A stretch of 47,562 nucleotides of DNA from Paracoccus aminovorans (GTDB lineage Bacteria; Pseudomonadota; Alphaproteobacteria; Rhodobacterales; Rhodobacteraceae), in assembly GCF_001546115.1 (NCBI RefSeq), contig NZ_KQ955209.1, forward strand, positions 435,811 to 483,372, given 5' to 3'. Every line of letters starts with the position of its first letter. Position 1 is the first letter of the stretch. Shown in pieces: positions 10,303 through 18,708 of this stretch. The notes beneath the pieces were generated by a model that saw only the letters and a list, made by a program, of their open reading frames with translations, was not told where the DNA came from and ran no database searches. The position numbers and the translations under genes were made by a program.

Positions 10303-11147
10303 CGCTGCGCAGCGCACCCCCGATCGACCTGTCGCGTCCGCCAAAGGTGCAGGCCTGGGACCCCGATCCGGCGCTGCTGGAGAAGTGGACCCCCGGACTT
10401 CGCGCCGGTCCCGGCCGGGAGTCGGTGACCGGCAGCCGCACGATCAGCATCCTCGACGTCATCGGCGCCGATGGCCTGACCGGCGAGGGCGTCACCGCCC
10501 GGCGCGTCGCTGCAGCGCTGCGCGCGATCACCGCCGACAATATCACCGTCGACATCAACAGTCCCGGCGGCGACTTCTTCGAGGGCGTGGCAATCTACAA
10601 CCTGCTGCGCGCCGATCCGCGCCGGGTCACCGTCCGCATCCTCGGGCTTGCCGCCTCGGCGGCCTCGGTGATCGCCATGGCCGGCGACGAGGTTCGGATC
10701 GCGCGCTCGGGCTTCCTGATGGTCCACAATGCCTGGGCGGTGTCGGTCGGCAACCGCCACGATCTCGCCGAGGCGGCGCGGCTCATGGCGCCGTTCGATA
10801 CAGCCATGGCGGAGGTCTACGCCGCCAAGGCGGACGTCGATCCCGAGATCGCAGCAGAGTGGATGGACAGCGAACGCTGGTTCACGGGCGCGGAAGCCGT
10901 CGAGGCCGGGCTCGCTGACGGGTTCCTGGCCGCCGATGTGACCCGTGATGGGGGCATGCAGCCCGAAGCCCCGAGCGCCCTGCGCCGGATCGACACGCTG
11001 CTCGCCCGCCAGAACATTCCCCGGTCGGAACGCCGCGCGGATCGGACCGAACTCCGCGGCACGCAGGACGCTGCCGCTCCCGTCACGCCGCGCGCTGACG
11101 ACGACTGGGCCGCCCTCGCGCGGTCCCTCATCCAGACGCTCACCTGA
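10299..11147 (+). CDS. Phage head maturation protease, ClpP-like
   Basis: A 282-residue serine protease with the ClpP fold. Seen are DINSPGGDFFEGVAIYN (substrate-binding Gly loop), the nucleophile Ser in GLAASAASVIAMAG, and the catalytic His in GFLMVHNAW. In HK97-like phages with a ClpP-type protease this enzyme trims capsid precursors and scaffold. ATG 10299 overlaps the portal stop by four bases, replacing a longer open frame upstream that is merely a shadow of the portal gene. The tail (about residues 215-282) is Arg- and Asp-rich, perhaps a scaffold-like extension. Confidence 0.9.
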   Translation: MTLRSAPPIDLSRPPKVQAWDPDPALLEKWTPGLRAGPGRESVTGSRTISILDVIGADGLTGEGVTARRVAAALRAITADNITVDINSPGGDFFEGVAIYNLLRADPRRVTVRILGLAASAASVIAMAGDEVRIARSGFLMVHNAWAVSVGNRHDLAEAARLMAPFDTAMAEVYAAKADVDPEIAAEWMDSERWFTGAEAVEAGLADGFLAADVTRDGGMQPEAPSALRRIDTLLARQNIPRSERRADRTELRGTQDAAAPVTPRADDDWAALARSLIQTLT

Positions 11148-11158
11148 GAGGTAATCCC

Positions 11159-12400
11159 ATGACCATGATGTCCCACCCTGCGCTGACGCGCGGGATCGTC
11201 GCCCTGCGCGCTGATGCCAGCGGCGATCCAAAGCAGATCTTCGCCGAGTTGCAGAAGAGCTTCGAGGCCTTCAAGGCCGAGCACGCCGCCCAACTGACCG
11301 ACCTGCGCAAGGGCCAGGAGGATGTGGTCCGGGCCGAGAAGGTCGACCGCATCAATGCGGCGGTGGGCGATCTGCAGGCCGCGATGGACGCGCAGGCCGC
11401 GCAGATTGCGGCCCTGCGCATCGGCGGTGCTGGTGGCGCAACCGGGCCGGCCGATGCGGCCTATACCGACGCCTTCCGCGCTCACTTCCGCAAGGGCGAG
11501 GTCTCGGCCGCGCTGAACAAGGGCGCCGATGCCGAGGGCGGCTACCTGGCGCCGATCGAATGGGACCGCACCATCACCGACAAGCTGGTCGAGGTCTCGC
11601 CCATGCGCCAGATCGCCTCGGTGCAGACGATCTCCGGTGCAGGCTTCCGCAAGCTCTTCTCGGCGCAGGGCTTCGGCTCGGGCTGGGTCGGCGAGACCGC
11701 CCCGCGGCCGCAGACCAGCACCCCGACCTTCGGGCATCTCGACTACACCCCGGGCGAGATCTACGCCAACCCGGGCGCCACCCAGCAGATGCTCGATGAT
11801 GCCGCGATCAACCTCGAGCAGTGGATCGCCAGCGAGATCGAGGCGGAGTTCGCCTACCAGGAGGGCATCGCCTTCGTGGCCGGTGACGGCGTCAACAAGC
11901 CCTCGGGGGTCCTGACCTATGCCGAGGGTGGATCGAAGGCGACTGCCCACCCTTGGGGGGCGATCCCGACCATCACCGCCGAGAGTGCGACGGCGATCAC
12001 CGCCGACGAGCTGATCGACCTGGTCTATTCGCTGCCCGGACAGGCGGCGCAGAATGCCCGTCTGGTCGCCAACCGCAACACGCTCGCAAGCATCCGCAAG
12101 CTCAAGGACGGCCAGGGCAACTACCTCTGGCAGCCCTCCTTCACCGAAGGGCAGCCGCAGAACGTGCTGGCCTATCCCGTGACCGAGATGGCGGCCATGC
12201 CGGACGTCGCACCCGGAGCCATGCCACTGGCCTTCGGCGACTTCCGCCGCGGCTACCTGATCGTCGATCGCACCGGTGTGCGGGTGCTGCGCGATCCCTT
12301 CACCAACAAGCCCTATGTCCACTTCTACACCACCAAGCGCGTGGGCGGAGGCCTGCTCAATCCCGAGATGCTGCGGGTCCTCAGGATGGCCGCAGCCTGA
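11159..12400 (+). CDS. Phage major capsid protein, HK97 fold
   Basis: A 413-residue capsid protein. The N-terminal about 100 residues form a helical delta-like scaffold domain (KQIFAELQKSFEAFKAEH and a coiled coil after it), and the HK97 domain follows from about residue 130 (GGYLAPIEWDRTI), through GSGWVGETAPRPQTS, to FGDFRRGYLIVDRTGVRVLR and the end. Release of the scaffold domain by the upstream protease is expected. It starts 11 bases after the protease with GAGAGG as ribosome-binding site. Confidence 0.95.
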   Translation: MTMMSHPALTRGIVALRADASGDPKQIFAELQKSFEAFKAEHAAQLTDLRKGQEDVVRAEKVDRINAAVGDLQAAMDAQAAQIAALRIGGAGGATGPADAAYTDAFRAHFRKGEVSAALNKGADAEGGYLAPIEWDRTITDKLVEVSPMRQIASVQTISGAGFRKLFSAQGFGSGWVGETAPRPQTSTPTFGHLDYTPGEIYANPGATQQMLDDAAINLEQWIASEIEAEFAYQEGIAFVAGDGVNKPSGVLTYAEGGSKATAHPWGAIPTITAESATAITADELIDLVYSLPGQAAQNARLVANRNTLASIRKLKDGQGNYLWQPSFTEGQPQNVLAYPVTEMAAMPDVAPGAMPLAFGDFRRGYLIVDRTGVRVLRDPFTNKPYVHFYTTKRVGGGLLNPEMLRVLRMAAA

Positions 12401-12456
12401 CCCAGCGGCCCGGCGAGGAACGCCGGGCTTCCACCCTTGTCCGAATGGAGGCCATC

Positions 12457-12762
12457 ATGGCTGTGAAGAAGACTGATGCCGCATTGAAAGCCGATGCGGC
12501 TGCGATCGAGAACGGCACCCACGGTGTCGCTGATCCTGCGCCGGCGGCAGCGCTGGAGGACGCCTCGGGCGCGATCATCGAACCCGCAATCACCGACGCC
12601 GTCGACGTGAGCCACGAGAGCGTCGACGCCAATCCGCGCGAGGGCACCACCGCTGCGCAGAACGCCATTGACTGGAAAGACCCCAACCGGGTGCGCCCTG
12701 ATGAGGCCGACTTCACCGGACAGGGTATCGACCGCGCCGTCTATGGGAAGGCCCAAGACTGA
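12457..12762 (+). CDS. Small phage protein between capsid and connector
   Basis: A 101-residue, acidic, Ala-rich protein (start MAVKKTDAALKADAAA), probably largely disordered. I recognise no domain. ATG 12457 has GGAGG seven bases upstream; the much longer open frame to its left is a shadow of the capsid gene. Its stop overlaps the connector start as TGATG. Many HK97-type clusters have such a small gene at this position, sometimes annotated as a head fibre or decoration protein, but I cannot assign this one. Confidence 0.75.
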   Translation: MAVKKTDAALKADAAAIENGTHGVADPAPAAALEDASGAIIEPAITDAVDVSHESVDANPREGTTAAQNAIDWKDPNRVRPDEADFTGQGIDRAVYGKAQD

Positions 12763-13289
12763 TGCGGCTGGTCCTCGTCACCCCACCGGCCGCACCGCCG
12801 ATCATGCTGGCCGAGGTCAAGGCGCAGGCCCGCGTCTCGCATGATGACGAGGATCTGCTGCTCCAGCACTACATCGACGCAGCCACCGCCTGGCTCGACG
12901 GCCCGGCCGGGATCCTCGGCCGCTGCCTCGTCACCCAGACCTGGCGTGCGGAGCTGGGCACGCTGACTGGTCCGGTCCGGCTGCCGTTTCCAGACAGCAC
13001 CATCGACAGTGCGGTGTTCATCGATCCTGCAGGGGGCGAGATGGAGCATGAACTCGCCCGGCAGGATCAGCGCCTGTTGCTGCGGCCGAGCTTCGGCCTC
13101 GGCCGCCCCGCGGCGATCACCTTCACCGCAGGCTATGGCGCGCCGTCAGACGTCCCCGCCGCCATCCGACAGACCATGCTGCTGCTCGTTACCCAGTGGT
13201 ACGAGCATCGGCAGGTGACGGGCACAGGCACCGCCTTGCCCTTCGCCGTCGAGGCGCTGCTGGCGCCGTATCGCAGGATCCGGCTGTGA
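12762..13289 (+). CDS. Phage head-tail connector (gp6-like)
   Basis: A 175-residue protein of the HK97 gp6-like connector family: the opening VTPPAAPPIMLAEVKAQARV and the helix HDDEDLLLQHYIDAATAWLD are characteristic, as is the later helix PAAIRQTMLLLVTQWYEHR. It would add the first adaptor ring below the portal. Its start overlaps the previous stop, and its own stop overlaps the next gene as GTGA. Confidence 0.88.
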   Translation: MRLVLVTPPAAPPIMLAEVKAQARVSHDDEDLLLQHYIDAATAWLDGPAGILGRCLVTQTWRAELGTLTGPVRLPFPDSTIDSAVFIDPAGGEMEHELARQDQRLLLRPSFGLGRPAAITFTAGYGAPSDVPAAIRQTMLLLVTQWYEHRQVTGTGTALPFAVEALLAPYRRIRL

Positions 13290-13612
13290 ACATGGACGCG
13301 GGGCAGCTCGATCGGCATGTCACCTTCCAGCAGGCGGTAATAATCCGCGATCCCGACGGCATGCTGATCCAGGGATGGGAGGACCGCTTCACCCTCTGGG
13401 CACATGTCCGCTATCTGCGCGGCTCTGAAGCCGTCATGCAGGCGAGACTCGTATCGAAGGCACCGGTCATCATCACCGTGCGGCGGTCCGCGCAGAGCGA
13501 GGGGATCACCTCGGAATGGCGCGCCGTCATCGGCGGCGTGGCGTTCGATCTCAAGGAAGACCCAAGGCCGAGCGAGGATGGCGGGTTTTTCGAAATGCTG
13601 GCGGAGGCGTGA
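13286..13612 (+). CDS. Phage head closure protein
   Basis: About 108 residues, matching the SPP1 gp16/HK97 head-closure group in length and in the pattern LDRHVTFQQ ... WEDRFTLWAHVRYLRG ... FFEMLAEA. GTG 13286 is preferred (AGGA eight bases upstream, four-base overlap with the connector); ATG 13292 is the alternative. It is the last surviving phage gene of the block: tail completion, major tail and tape-measure genes should follow but are replaced by an IS21 fragment. Confidence 0.82.
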   Translation: MNMDAGQLDRHVTFQQAVIIRDPDGMLIQGWEDRFTLWAHVRYLRGSEAVMQARLVSKAPVIITVRRSAQSEGITSEWRAVIGGVAFDLKEDPRPSEDGGFFEMLAEA

Positions 13613-13947
13613 TCAGACTACGCTAGTCGGCGAGCCGGAACGTCGTCCCGTCGGACGGACCGGCGACTTCGCAAGCTTGCTTGGCCGATCCGGCGTGGCA
13701 AAGGACGGCTCGATCGCTCCTGAGTTCAGATACTTCCTGATCGTATTGCGCGACAGTCCGGTGCGCCGCGCGATCTCGCGGACCGACAGCTTCTGCCGCA
13801 AATGCATGCGTCGAATGATGTTCAAAAGCCCCATGTGGATCACTCCCGTTACCCCCGCCGCTCATCGCTTTGGGGAAAGGTTCACATGGCTCAATTCTCA
13901 GTGGAAATTACGTGCCTATCCGGCTCAGTTCTGGGTGGAAATCAACA
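13613..13947 (-). mobile_element. IS21-family remnant, IstA N-terminus and one end
   Basis: On the minus strand from about 13843, the frame MGLLNIIRRMHLRQKLSVRE continues through an IstA-type helix-turn-helix (ARRTGLSRNTIRKYL) and loses resemblance after about 45 residues, near 13675; the last stretch to the stop at 13613 is foreign. Upstream are two tandem end repeats, GGCTCAATTCTCAGTGGAAAT (13888-13908) and GGCTCAGTTCTGGGTGGAAA (13922-13941), typical of IS21 ends, and the terminus is ATCAACA at 13947. istB and the other end are missing. The remnant marks a deletion endpoint between phage head genes and restriction-gene debris. Confidence 0.75.
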
Positions 13948-13948
13948 T

Positions 13949-14660
13949 TCATGTGAGTTCAAAAGGTCCCTCATCCCACTGGGAACCAGTGAACGCGTTG
14001 ATCTGGATGCCTAGTCGCCCCGGATCCTCTACCAGCAGGTACCTCCATTCACCGTGCTCACCGAGGCGATTGACGGCTTCGACCCACCGCTCAGCCGCCT
14101 TCGCCTTGGCATCGGCATCGTCAGTGACCTGACCCTTGATCTCGACAATGACGTTCTCGTCCCGATCCGTGACAACGAGGAAATCGGGGATGTAGCGCGA
14201 CAGCAGGCCACGATGCCGGTAGGGGATCGTGAACCCCAGCCGGTCGTTCTTGACCCATCTCTTCACGCCCGGATGGCTGTCGAGAAGGAAGGCGGCACTT
14301 TGCTCCCACTTCTTCGTGTCAGCCACCATCGCGTTCAGATGACACCTCGTGACCGGGTAGATCGGTTTCGTCGTGTGAAAGTCGACGTAGAGCGTGCTTC
14401 CCCTACCGGCTGCACCTTGGGGAATGATGGCAACCTCGCCGCCGCCTGTTGCTGATCCCTTCTTGATGGCTTCGAGCAGGGAGCCGATGGCAGCCTGCAT
14501 GTATTCGCCGACCAGCAGCACGTCGCACGGCCGGCTATCACCCTTTCGATCAAGCTTTTCTGCAAGGAAGCGCTTCGCCGCGAATGCGACCTTCGGGAAG
14601 AGCTGCTGGACTGGAACTGCTTCGGCGCCGTTGTCCGAGAGCCAGCGGTCGCAGATCTCA
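13949..14660 (-). pseudogene. Restriction endonuclease (Res-like) C-terminal fragment
   Basis: About 235 residues resembling the C-terminus of large helicase-nuclease (type III Res-like) restriction subunits: YVDFHTTKPIYPVTRCHLNA, VADTKKWEQSAAFLLDSHPG, and a PD-(D/E)XK nuclease core in YIPDFLVVTD ... VIVEIKGQ (D, E and K present). The helicase part, normally several hundred residues, is absent; upstream the frame runs out of register into the start of a ParB-type methylase at about 14660. It stops next to the IS21 end. It is a remnant and unlikely to be expressed in frame. Confidence 0.8.
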
Positions 14661-15219
14661 CATCCGCGCTGGTGCTGTCGCCGCAGATCAGGCGGTGCGA
14701 CCCGAGCTGCCACAGATCGCCCGGCACCGACACCGGCGTCACCGGCAATTCGGGCACATTGTCCTCGCCCTCGACCGGGCCATCGCCGCCCAGCGCCTCG
14801 GGATCCCGCAGGAGTGCGTCGAGGTCTTCGTCGCTGATACCGAGTAGCGTCAGGTCGAAATCATCGGCCAAAAGCCCCGCGATCTCATCGCGTAGCAGCG
14901 CCTCGTCCCATTCGCCCAGTTCCGTCAGCTTGTTGTCGGCGATCCGGTAGGCGCGGCGTTCCGCCTCGTCGAGGTGACTGAGCCGGATCACCGGCACCTC
15001 GGTCAGCCCGAGCATCGTGGCGGCCAGCACCCTGCCATGGCCCGCGATCAGCTCGCCGTCGTCGGCAACCATGCAGGGAACGGTCCAGCCGAACTTGGCC
15101 ATGCTGGCGGCGATCTTCGCCACCTGGTCGTCGCCGTGCATCTTGGCATTGCGGGCATAGGGGCGCAGCCGGGCAATAGGCCAAGATTCAACCTGGCTCG
15201 GCGCGAAGACGAGGTCCAT
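14661..15219 (-). pseudogene. ParB-domain DNA methylase, N-terminal fragment
   Basis: ATG 15219 opens a ParB/sulfiredoxin-like domain (IARLRPYARNAKMHGDDQVA, ELIAGHGRVLAATMLG, RAYRIADNKLTELGEW) followed by the start of an adenine methylase domain (WQLGSHRLICGDSTSADV). Such ParB-methylase fusions are common in Rhodobacterales prophages beside terminase genes. At about residue 186 the reading frame passes into Res-fragment DNA out of phase, so the catalytic half is gone. The prophage early operon points the same way, which suggests this gene once sat between it and the terminase. Confidence 0.85.
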
Positions 15220-15625
15220 TGGGCAGGGCTCTGGATGTGGGGGAGGAGAATGAAAAGCGCCCGCGAGGGGGTTCCTCCGGGCGCAATTCTTCGATGATCA
15301 AGGGTTAGGTCAATGGGGGCAGGTCTGTCAACCGGAAAAGTGAAGCGGATTCAACAGCTTCTGACGAATTGGCTTCCAGGGGTGGCTTCTGGCCACCTGG
15401 CTTCCCAAGAGGTGGCTTCCTTGGCTTCCCGCCGGGAATCCACCCCGGCCAGATCGTGATTCCGCAAGCCGCTGATCTGACTCAGGAATTCCGGCATCAG
15501 GGCGCAAGGTGGCTTCCGCCTGGCTTCCCCGGTGAAAACGCCTCACGCTAGCGAACCGCCGCGCTGCGCCCCCCCGCATACGTTAGGGGCCGGGGAGGAA
15601 CCAGAGGAGGGGGGAGGGGTGCAGG
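15220..15625. other. Intergenic region with hairpin and GGCTTCC repeats
   Basis: No gene is visible. A hairpin GCGCCCG/CGGGCGC (15257-15284) followed by AATTCTT may be a weak terminator. A cluster of GGCTTCC repeats occupies 15371-15528 and is listed separately. A purine-rich stretch (GGGGAGGAACC and on) lies before the end of the AIPR gene. In related prophages the gap upstream of the ParB-methylase is where regulatory or packaging sequences can lie. Confidence 0.5.
15371..15528. repeat. Cluster of GGCTTCC repeats
   Basis: Exact GGCTTCC heptamers begin at 15371, 15399, 15414, 15423, 15511 and 15522, with a variant GGCTTCT at 15384; most are preceded by T or GT. All have the same orientation. 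Spacing is irregular (9 to 28 bases within the first group), unlike CRISPR or a coding repeat. Possible roles are a protein-binding array such as an origin, packaging site or operator; this is inference. Confidence 0.7.
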
Positions 15626-17737
15626 CTATGACTCGCCGAACCCCTGATCTTTCATGCGCCCGAGCGCATCGAGGGCATGTCGGGCCTGCAGGTCTGAGGG
15701 AACCCGGCGCGGCATGGATGCGCAGACTTCGAGGATCTGCATGTCCTTGGGCGTGAGACGTTTGCGTTCGCGCCCCCAAGCCAACACCTCTTTCCAGAAA
15801 TCTGCACCCAAGGTCACCACCTCCGATTGGGCATTGATGCCCTCGGTCATTGCCTTCTTCGCCTTCTCTTCGCGCTTTGCCGCCTTGGCGGTATCCACAA
15901 GGGTCAGGCAGGTCTCGAAGTCATCGTCATAGTTCAGCGTTCGACCCTTCATCCCGTTCCAGCATGCCTGCTGTTTTGCCCATTCCGACATATTGCGAAC
16001 ACCTGCCGGAGGGTGAGTGATTACGTCGTTTGCCTCCGCGGCCGCCAGAAGTAGCGCTCGCTGGAGGGCATCGGGAACAGACTGCCGCCTCCAGATCGCG
16101 TCAAGGTCGAGGACCTGCTTCTCGCCATTGGCATCGTGGAACACCTTTGCCATGGCGTATGTAACAATATTGGCGCGATAGCCACCCTCGTACCACGGCT
16201 GCTTCGGAACCTCGGTCTCGAGCCAGCGAAACACGATCGCCTTCGAGATCAGCCGCTTGTACCAGAGCTCGTCATACCGGGCGTCGCTCCTGGACCATGC
16301 TTCGCCGATGTCCTTGGCGAATTCCGCGAAGTTCTTCTGGGCGCCACGGGAAACGATGTGCGGCTGGCCGACTGCCGAAAACTCGAACTTGGCGAGATCG
16401 GTCTTGCTGAAGAGCTGCGTTTTCGGGAACTCCAGATCGAACTTCTTCAGCTGGGCGGGTGTCAGTTTGGCGCGGGCGTTGATGAACTGCCCGCGCGAAC
16501 GCTCGTAGAACCACTTGGTGTCGTGACGCTCGCCAGCACGCGCCGGGAAGAGGACGCTGCGCGAGAACTGTTCCATCCGGATGTGGAAGGGATGGTTCGA
16601 GAAGAAATCAGCAGCGTTCACCTTGTTCTGGGTGTTCGCGTATTCCGAGATCTTCGGCACGATGTCCTCGGACCTGTCGGGAGGAACGACGGTCAGTTTC
16701 ATCTGCACGAAGACTTGCGGGAGCTGTTCCTTTGCGGACTTCAGCCCGGCGTGGATCGACCCGGTTGTCTGGGCGCCGTTGACGATCTGCAGGTTGCTGA
16801 TCGAGGCGACAGCTAACCCGTCATCCGTTCTTACGCAGGACACGGCATCGGCAGTGGCTGACAGGCCGTTATTGTAAGGGAAGAAGAGCTCGGGTTCCTC
16901 CTTGATGGTCTTCTGGATGCCCTTGTTGGTCTTGGCCCTCGCCTGAAGGAAAGAACGGACGTTGGCTTCGAGAAGCCTAGCGCCCCACTTGTCATAGATC
17001 GCGGCCAACTGCTCCCCTGGCACGATTAGCAGATAGCTTTCGAGGGCAGCGCCAGACTGTGATGCCTTGAGCGCAGGAAGGGGCGCCCCGAAATCCTTGG
17101 CAAAGTCGATGACCATGTCCTCGCGGGCCTGTCCCGAGCGGTCGAACCGCTCGAAGCGTGCCAGATCCCAGACTGACCACGTAATCGGCACCTCGCCGAT
17201 TTCTGCCAGTTTCACGGCATCGTCGCGGCCGATGTACTCCCGGTTGGAAATGAGGATCAATTTGACTTTCGTGACCTGCGACCAGGTCGTGATGATCAGG
17301 TCCGAGACTTGGAAGGCGGGGTTGGCCTCGTTCAAAGAGTCGCGGAATTCTTCGGTCTTTGCCTTCTTCAGAAAGCGGATCAGTGGGTTCAGGATCGGGG
17401 GCACATCCCCCTTGCCGAAGGTTTGGACAGAGTCACTGTCGGCAAAGTCACAGACGATCAGCCCAAGCACACCGTCGCCATCGCGTCCACCGCCGCTCGA
17501 GGCGGGTTTATCCAGAGCATAGCCTCTCGGATCACCCGCGTATCCGTCGATCCTTAGCCTTTGACCGCCATCGCCACTTTGGAAATAAGCTCGGTCAGCG
17601 GTTTCAAGTTCGCCAGCTTCGATCAACCGCTGGGTCATCTGGTCAAAGAAGGCCTCGACAGGAAAAATGCCACTGGCATCCGCTTCGCGGCGGATATCGG
17701 CCATCAGGTTCTGATGATACTCGTCGAGTTCGCTCAT
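15626..17737 (-). CDS. AIPR family protein (abortive infection type)
   Basis: A 703-residue protein with the AIPR core: LFFPYNNGLSATADAV, ISNLQIVNGAQTTGSIHAGL and ISEYANTQNKVNAADFFSNH, all hallmarks of the family first noted in abortive phage-infection proteins. The N-terminal part has an alpha/beta domain (VLGLIVCDFADSDSVQTFGK) that resembles a degenerate nuclease-type fold. ATG 17737 overlaps the upstream stop as ATGA, so the long extension before it is not used. It is the last gene of the five-gene methylase-GHKL-Z1 operon. AIPR proteins recur in such restriction-like clusters, probably as effector or DNA-handling partner; the biochemical role is not established by this sequence. Confidence 0.88.
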   Translation of the reverse strand: MSELDEYHQNLMADIRREADASGIFPVEAFFDQMTQRLIEAGELETADRAYFQSGDGGQRLRIDGYAGDPRGYALDKPASSGGGRDGDGVLGLIVCDFADSDSVQTFGKGDVPPILNPLIRFLKKAKTEEFRDSLNEANPAFQVSDLIITTWSQVTKVKLILISNREYIGRDDAVKLAEIGEVPITWSVWDLARFERFDRSGQAREDMVIDFAKDFGAPLPALKASQSGAALESYLLIVPGEQLAAIYDKWGARLLEANVRSFLQARAKTNKGIQKTIKEEPELFFPYNNGLSATADAVSCVRTDDGLAVASISNLQIVNGAQTTGSIHAGLKSAKEQLPQVFVQMKLTVVPPDRSEDIVPKISEYANTQNKVNAADFFSNHPFHIRMEQFSRSVLFPARAGERHDTKWFYERSRGQFINARAKLTPAQLKKFDLEFPKTQLFSKTDLAKFEFSAVGQPHIVSRGAQKNFAEFAKDIGEAWSRSDARYDELWYKRLISKAIVFRWLETEVPKQPWYEGGYRANIVTYAMAKVFHDANGEKQVLDLDAIWRRQSVPDALQRALLLAAAEANDVITHPPAGVRNMSEWAKQQACWNGMKGRTLNYDDDFETCLTLVDTAKAAKREEKAKKAMTEGINAQSEVVTLGADFWKEVLAWGRERKRLTPKDMQILEVCASMPRRVPSDLQARHALDALGRMKDQGFGES

Positions 17738-18708
17738 GTCTGGTCTGCTTCGTTCAGCTTTTCCCGCACCGTTCCCCACTCCGTCCGGAATGGCGTGCAG
17801 GCAGAAAGGGCGAGGGCGTAGGAAACAACCGAGACTCCGAGGGGCACGGGGGCGGCAATCCGGGGGAAGTCCTCGGTCACGGCATGAAAGTCGGGGGACG
17901 ACACGATCCAGCGCCAGGATGAATAGTCGTGAAGGATGTCAAAACCGACGTCCGCCAGGTGCAGATCCCAATCCATGATGGCCGAAGGTTCGGTCCGTTC
18001 AAGAAGCTCGGTGACCTCCGAGACATACTCGGTCAGCGTCCGGCCGTGCGGCGGCTGCACCTTGTCGACGGCCAGCACTGCCAGCCATAGGCGCCGTTCC
18101 GGCACATCTGCCAGCTGGAACTCGTTCGTGATCTTCACGAAGGGCTGCGAGGCCCCGCGCCTAGCCTTGACCTCGATGCAGTTGGCCTTCAGCTCGAAAT
18201 CCTTTGGTGCGCCAGAAGGCCCCGTCCAGGCGGTCAACGCCGGTTTGGCACCGAGCGTGGAAATCAGCAGCTTCAGGACTTCGATCTCGCCGATCAGGCC
18301 CTTCTGTGCTTCCTCCGAAAGCACTTCGAGTTTTCCGCCGCGAAGCAGGTAGTGCCAGCGGAAGGTGCGGCCGATAGCGCGTTCGAGGGCTTCAGCCTCG
18401 GTATCGGCAAGCTCGCCCGCCGCCATCACATCGCGGCACAGGGTCTCGAACAGTTCAAGCTGGGCGCTGTCCTTGAGCCGGATGTAGAGGATCGGGCCAC
18501 CGGGCAGCGTCTGGAACCGGATTTCGAGGTTACGCAGCTTTGGCAGGTCTGGGGCGGGTTTCGGCAGGTTGGACAATTGCAGGACAAGGGCCACATCGGC
18601 CCGCGGCATCACTGCCCAGAACCAGTTCCACCGTGCCGATGCCGAAACCCGGCGCGTGTCCACCTTTCCGGCCTCGAGGCCGGACCATGGCGTGTCAGTC
18701 GGTATCAC
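17734..18708 (-). CDS. PD-(D/E)XK motif protein (DUF4420-like)
   Basis: A 324-residue protein with an apparent nuclease core in the middle: GLIGEIEVLKLLI supplies a helix with Glu, then PKDFELKANCIEVKARRG gives D ... E-x-K, the PD-(D/E)XK signature. The start of the protein (about residues 1-110) is a beta-rich region. This matches proteins annotated as PD-(D/E)XK motif/DUF4420 that sit beside Z1 and AIPR genes, and it is the best candidate for the DNA-cutting subunit of the operon. It overlaps the Z1 gene by 14 bases and the AIPR gene by four. Confidence 0.85.
   Translation of the reverse strand: MIPTDTPWSGLEAGKVDTRRVSASARWNWFWAVMPRADVALVLQLSNLPKPAPDLPKLRNLEIRFQTLPGGPILYIRLKDSAQLELFETLCRDVMAAGELADTEAEALERAIGRTFRWHYLLRGGKLEVLSEEAQKGLIGEIEVLKLLISTLGAKPALTAWTGPSGAPKDFELKANCIEVKARRGASQPFVKITNEFQLADVPERRLWLAVLAVDKVQPPHGRTLTEYVSEVTELLERTEPSAIMDWDLHLADVGFDILHDYSSWRWIVSSPDFHAVTEDFPRIAAPVPLGVSVVSYALALSACTPFRTEWGTVREKLNEADQT

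Noticed and set aside
15371..15528. CRISPR-like or coding tandem repeat
   Set aside because: A 7-base unit with irregular spacing and no sustained reading frame with a start.
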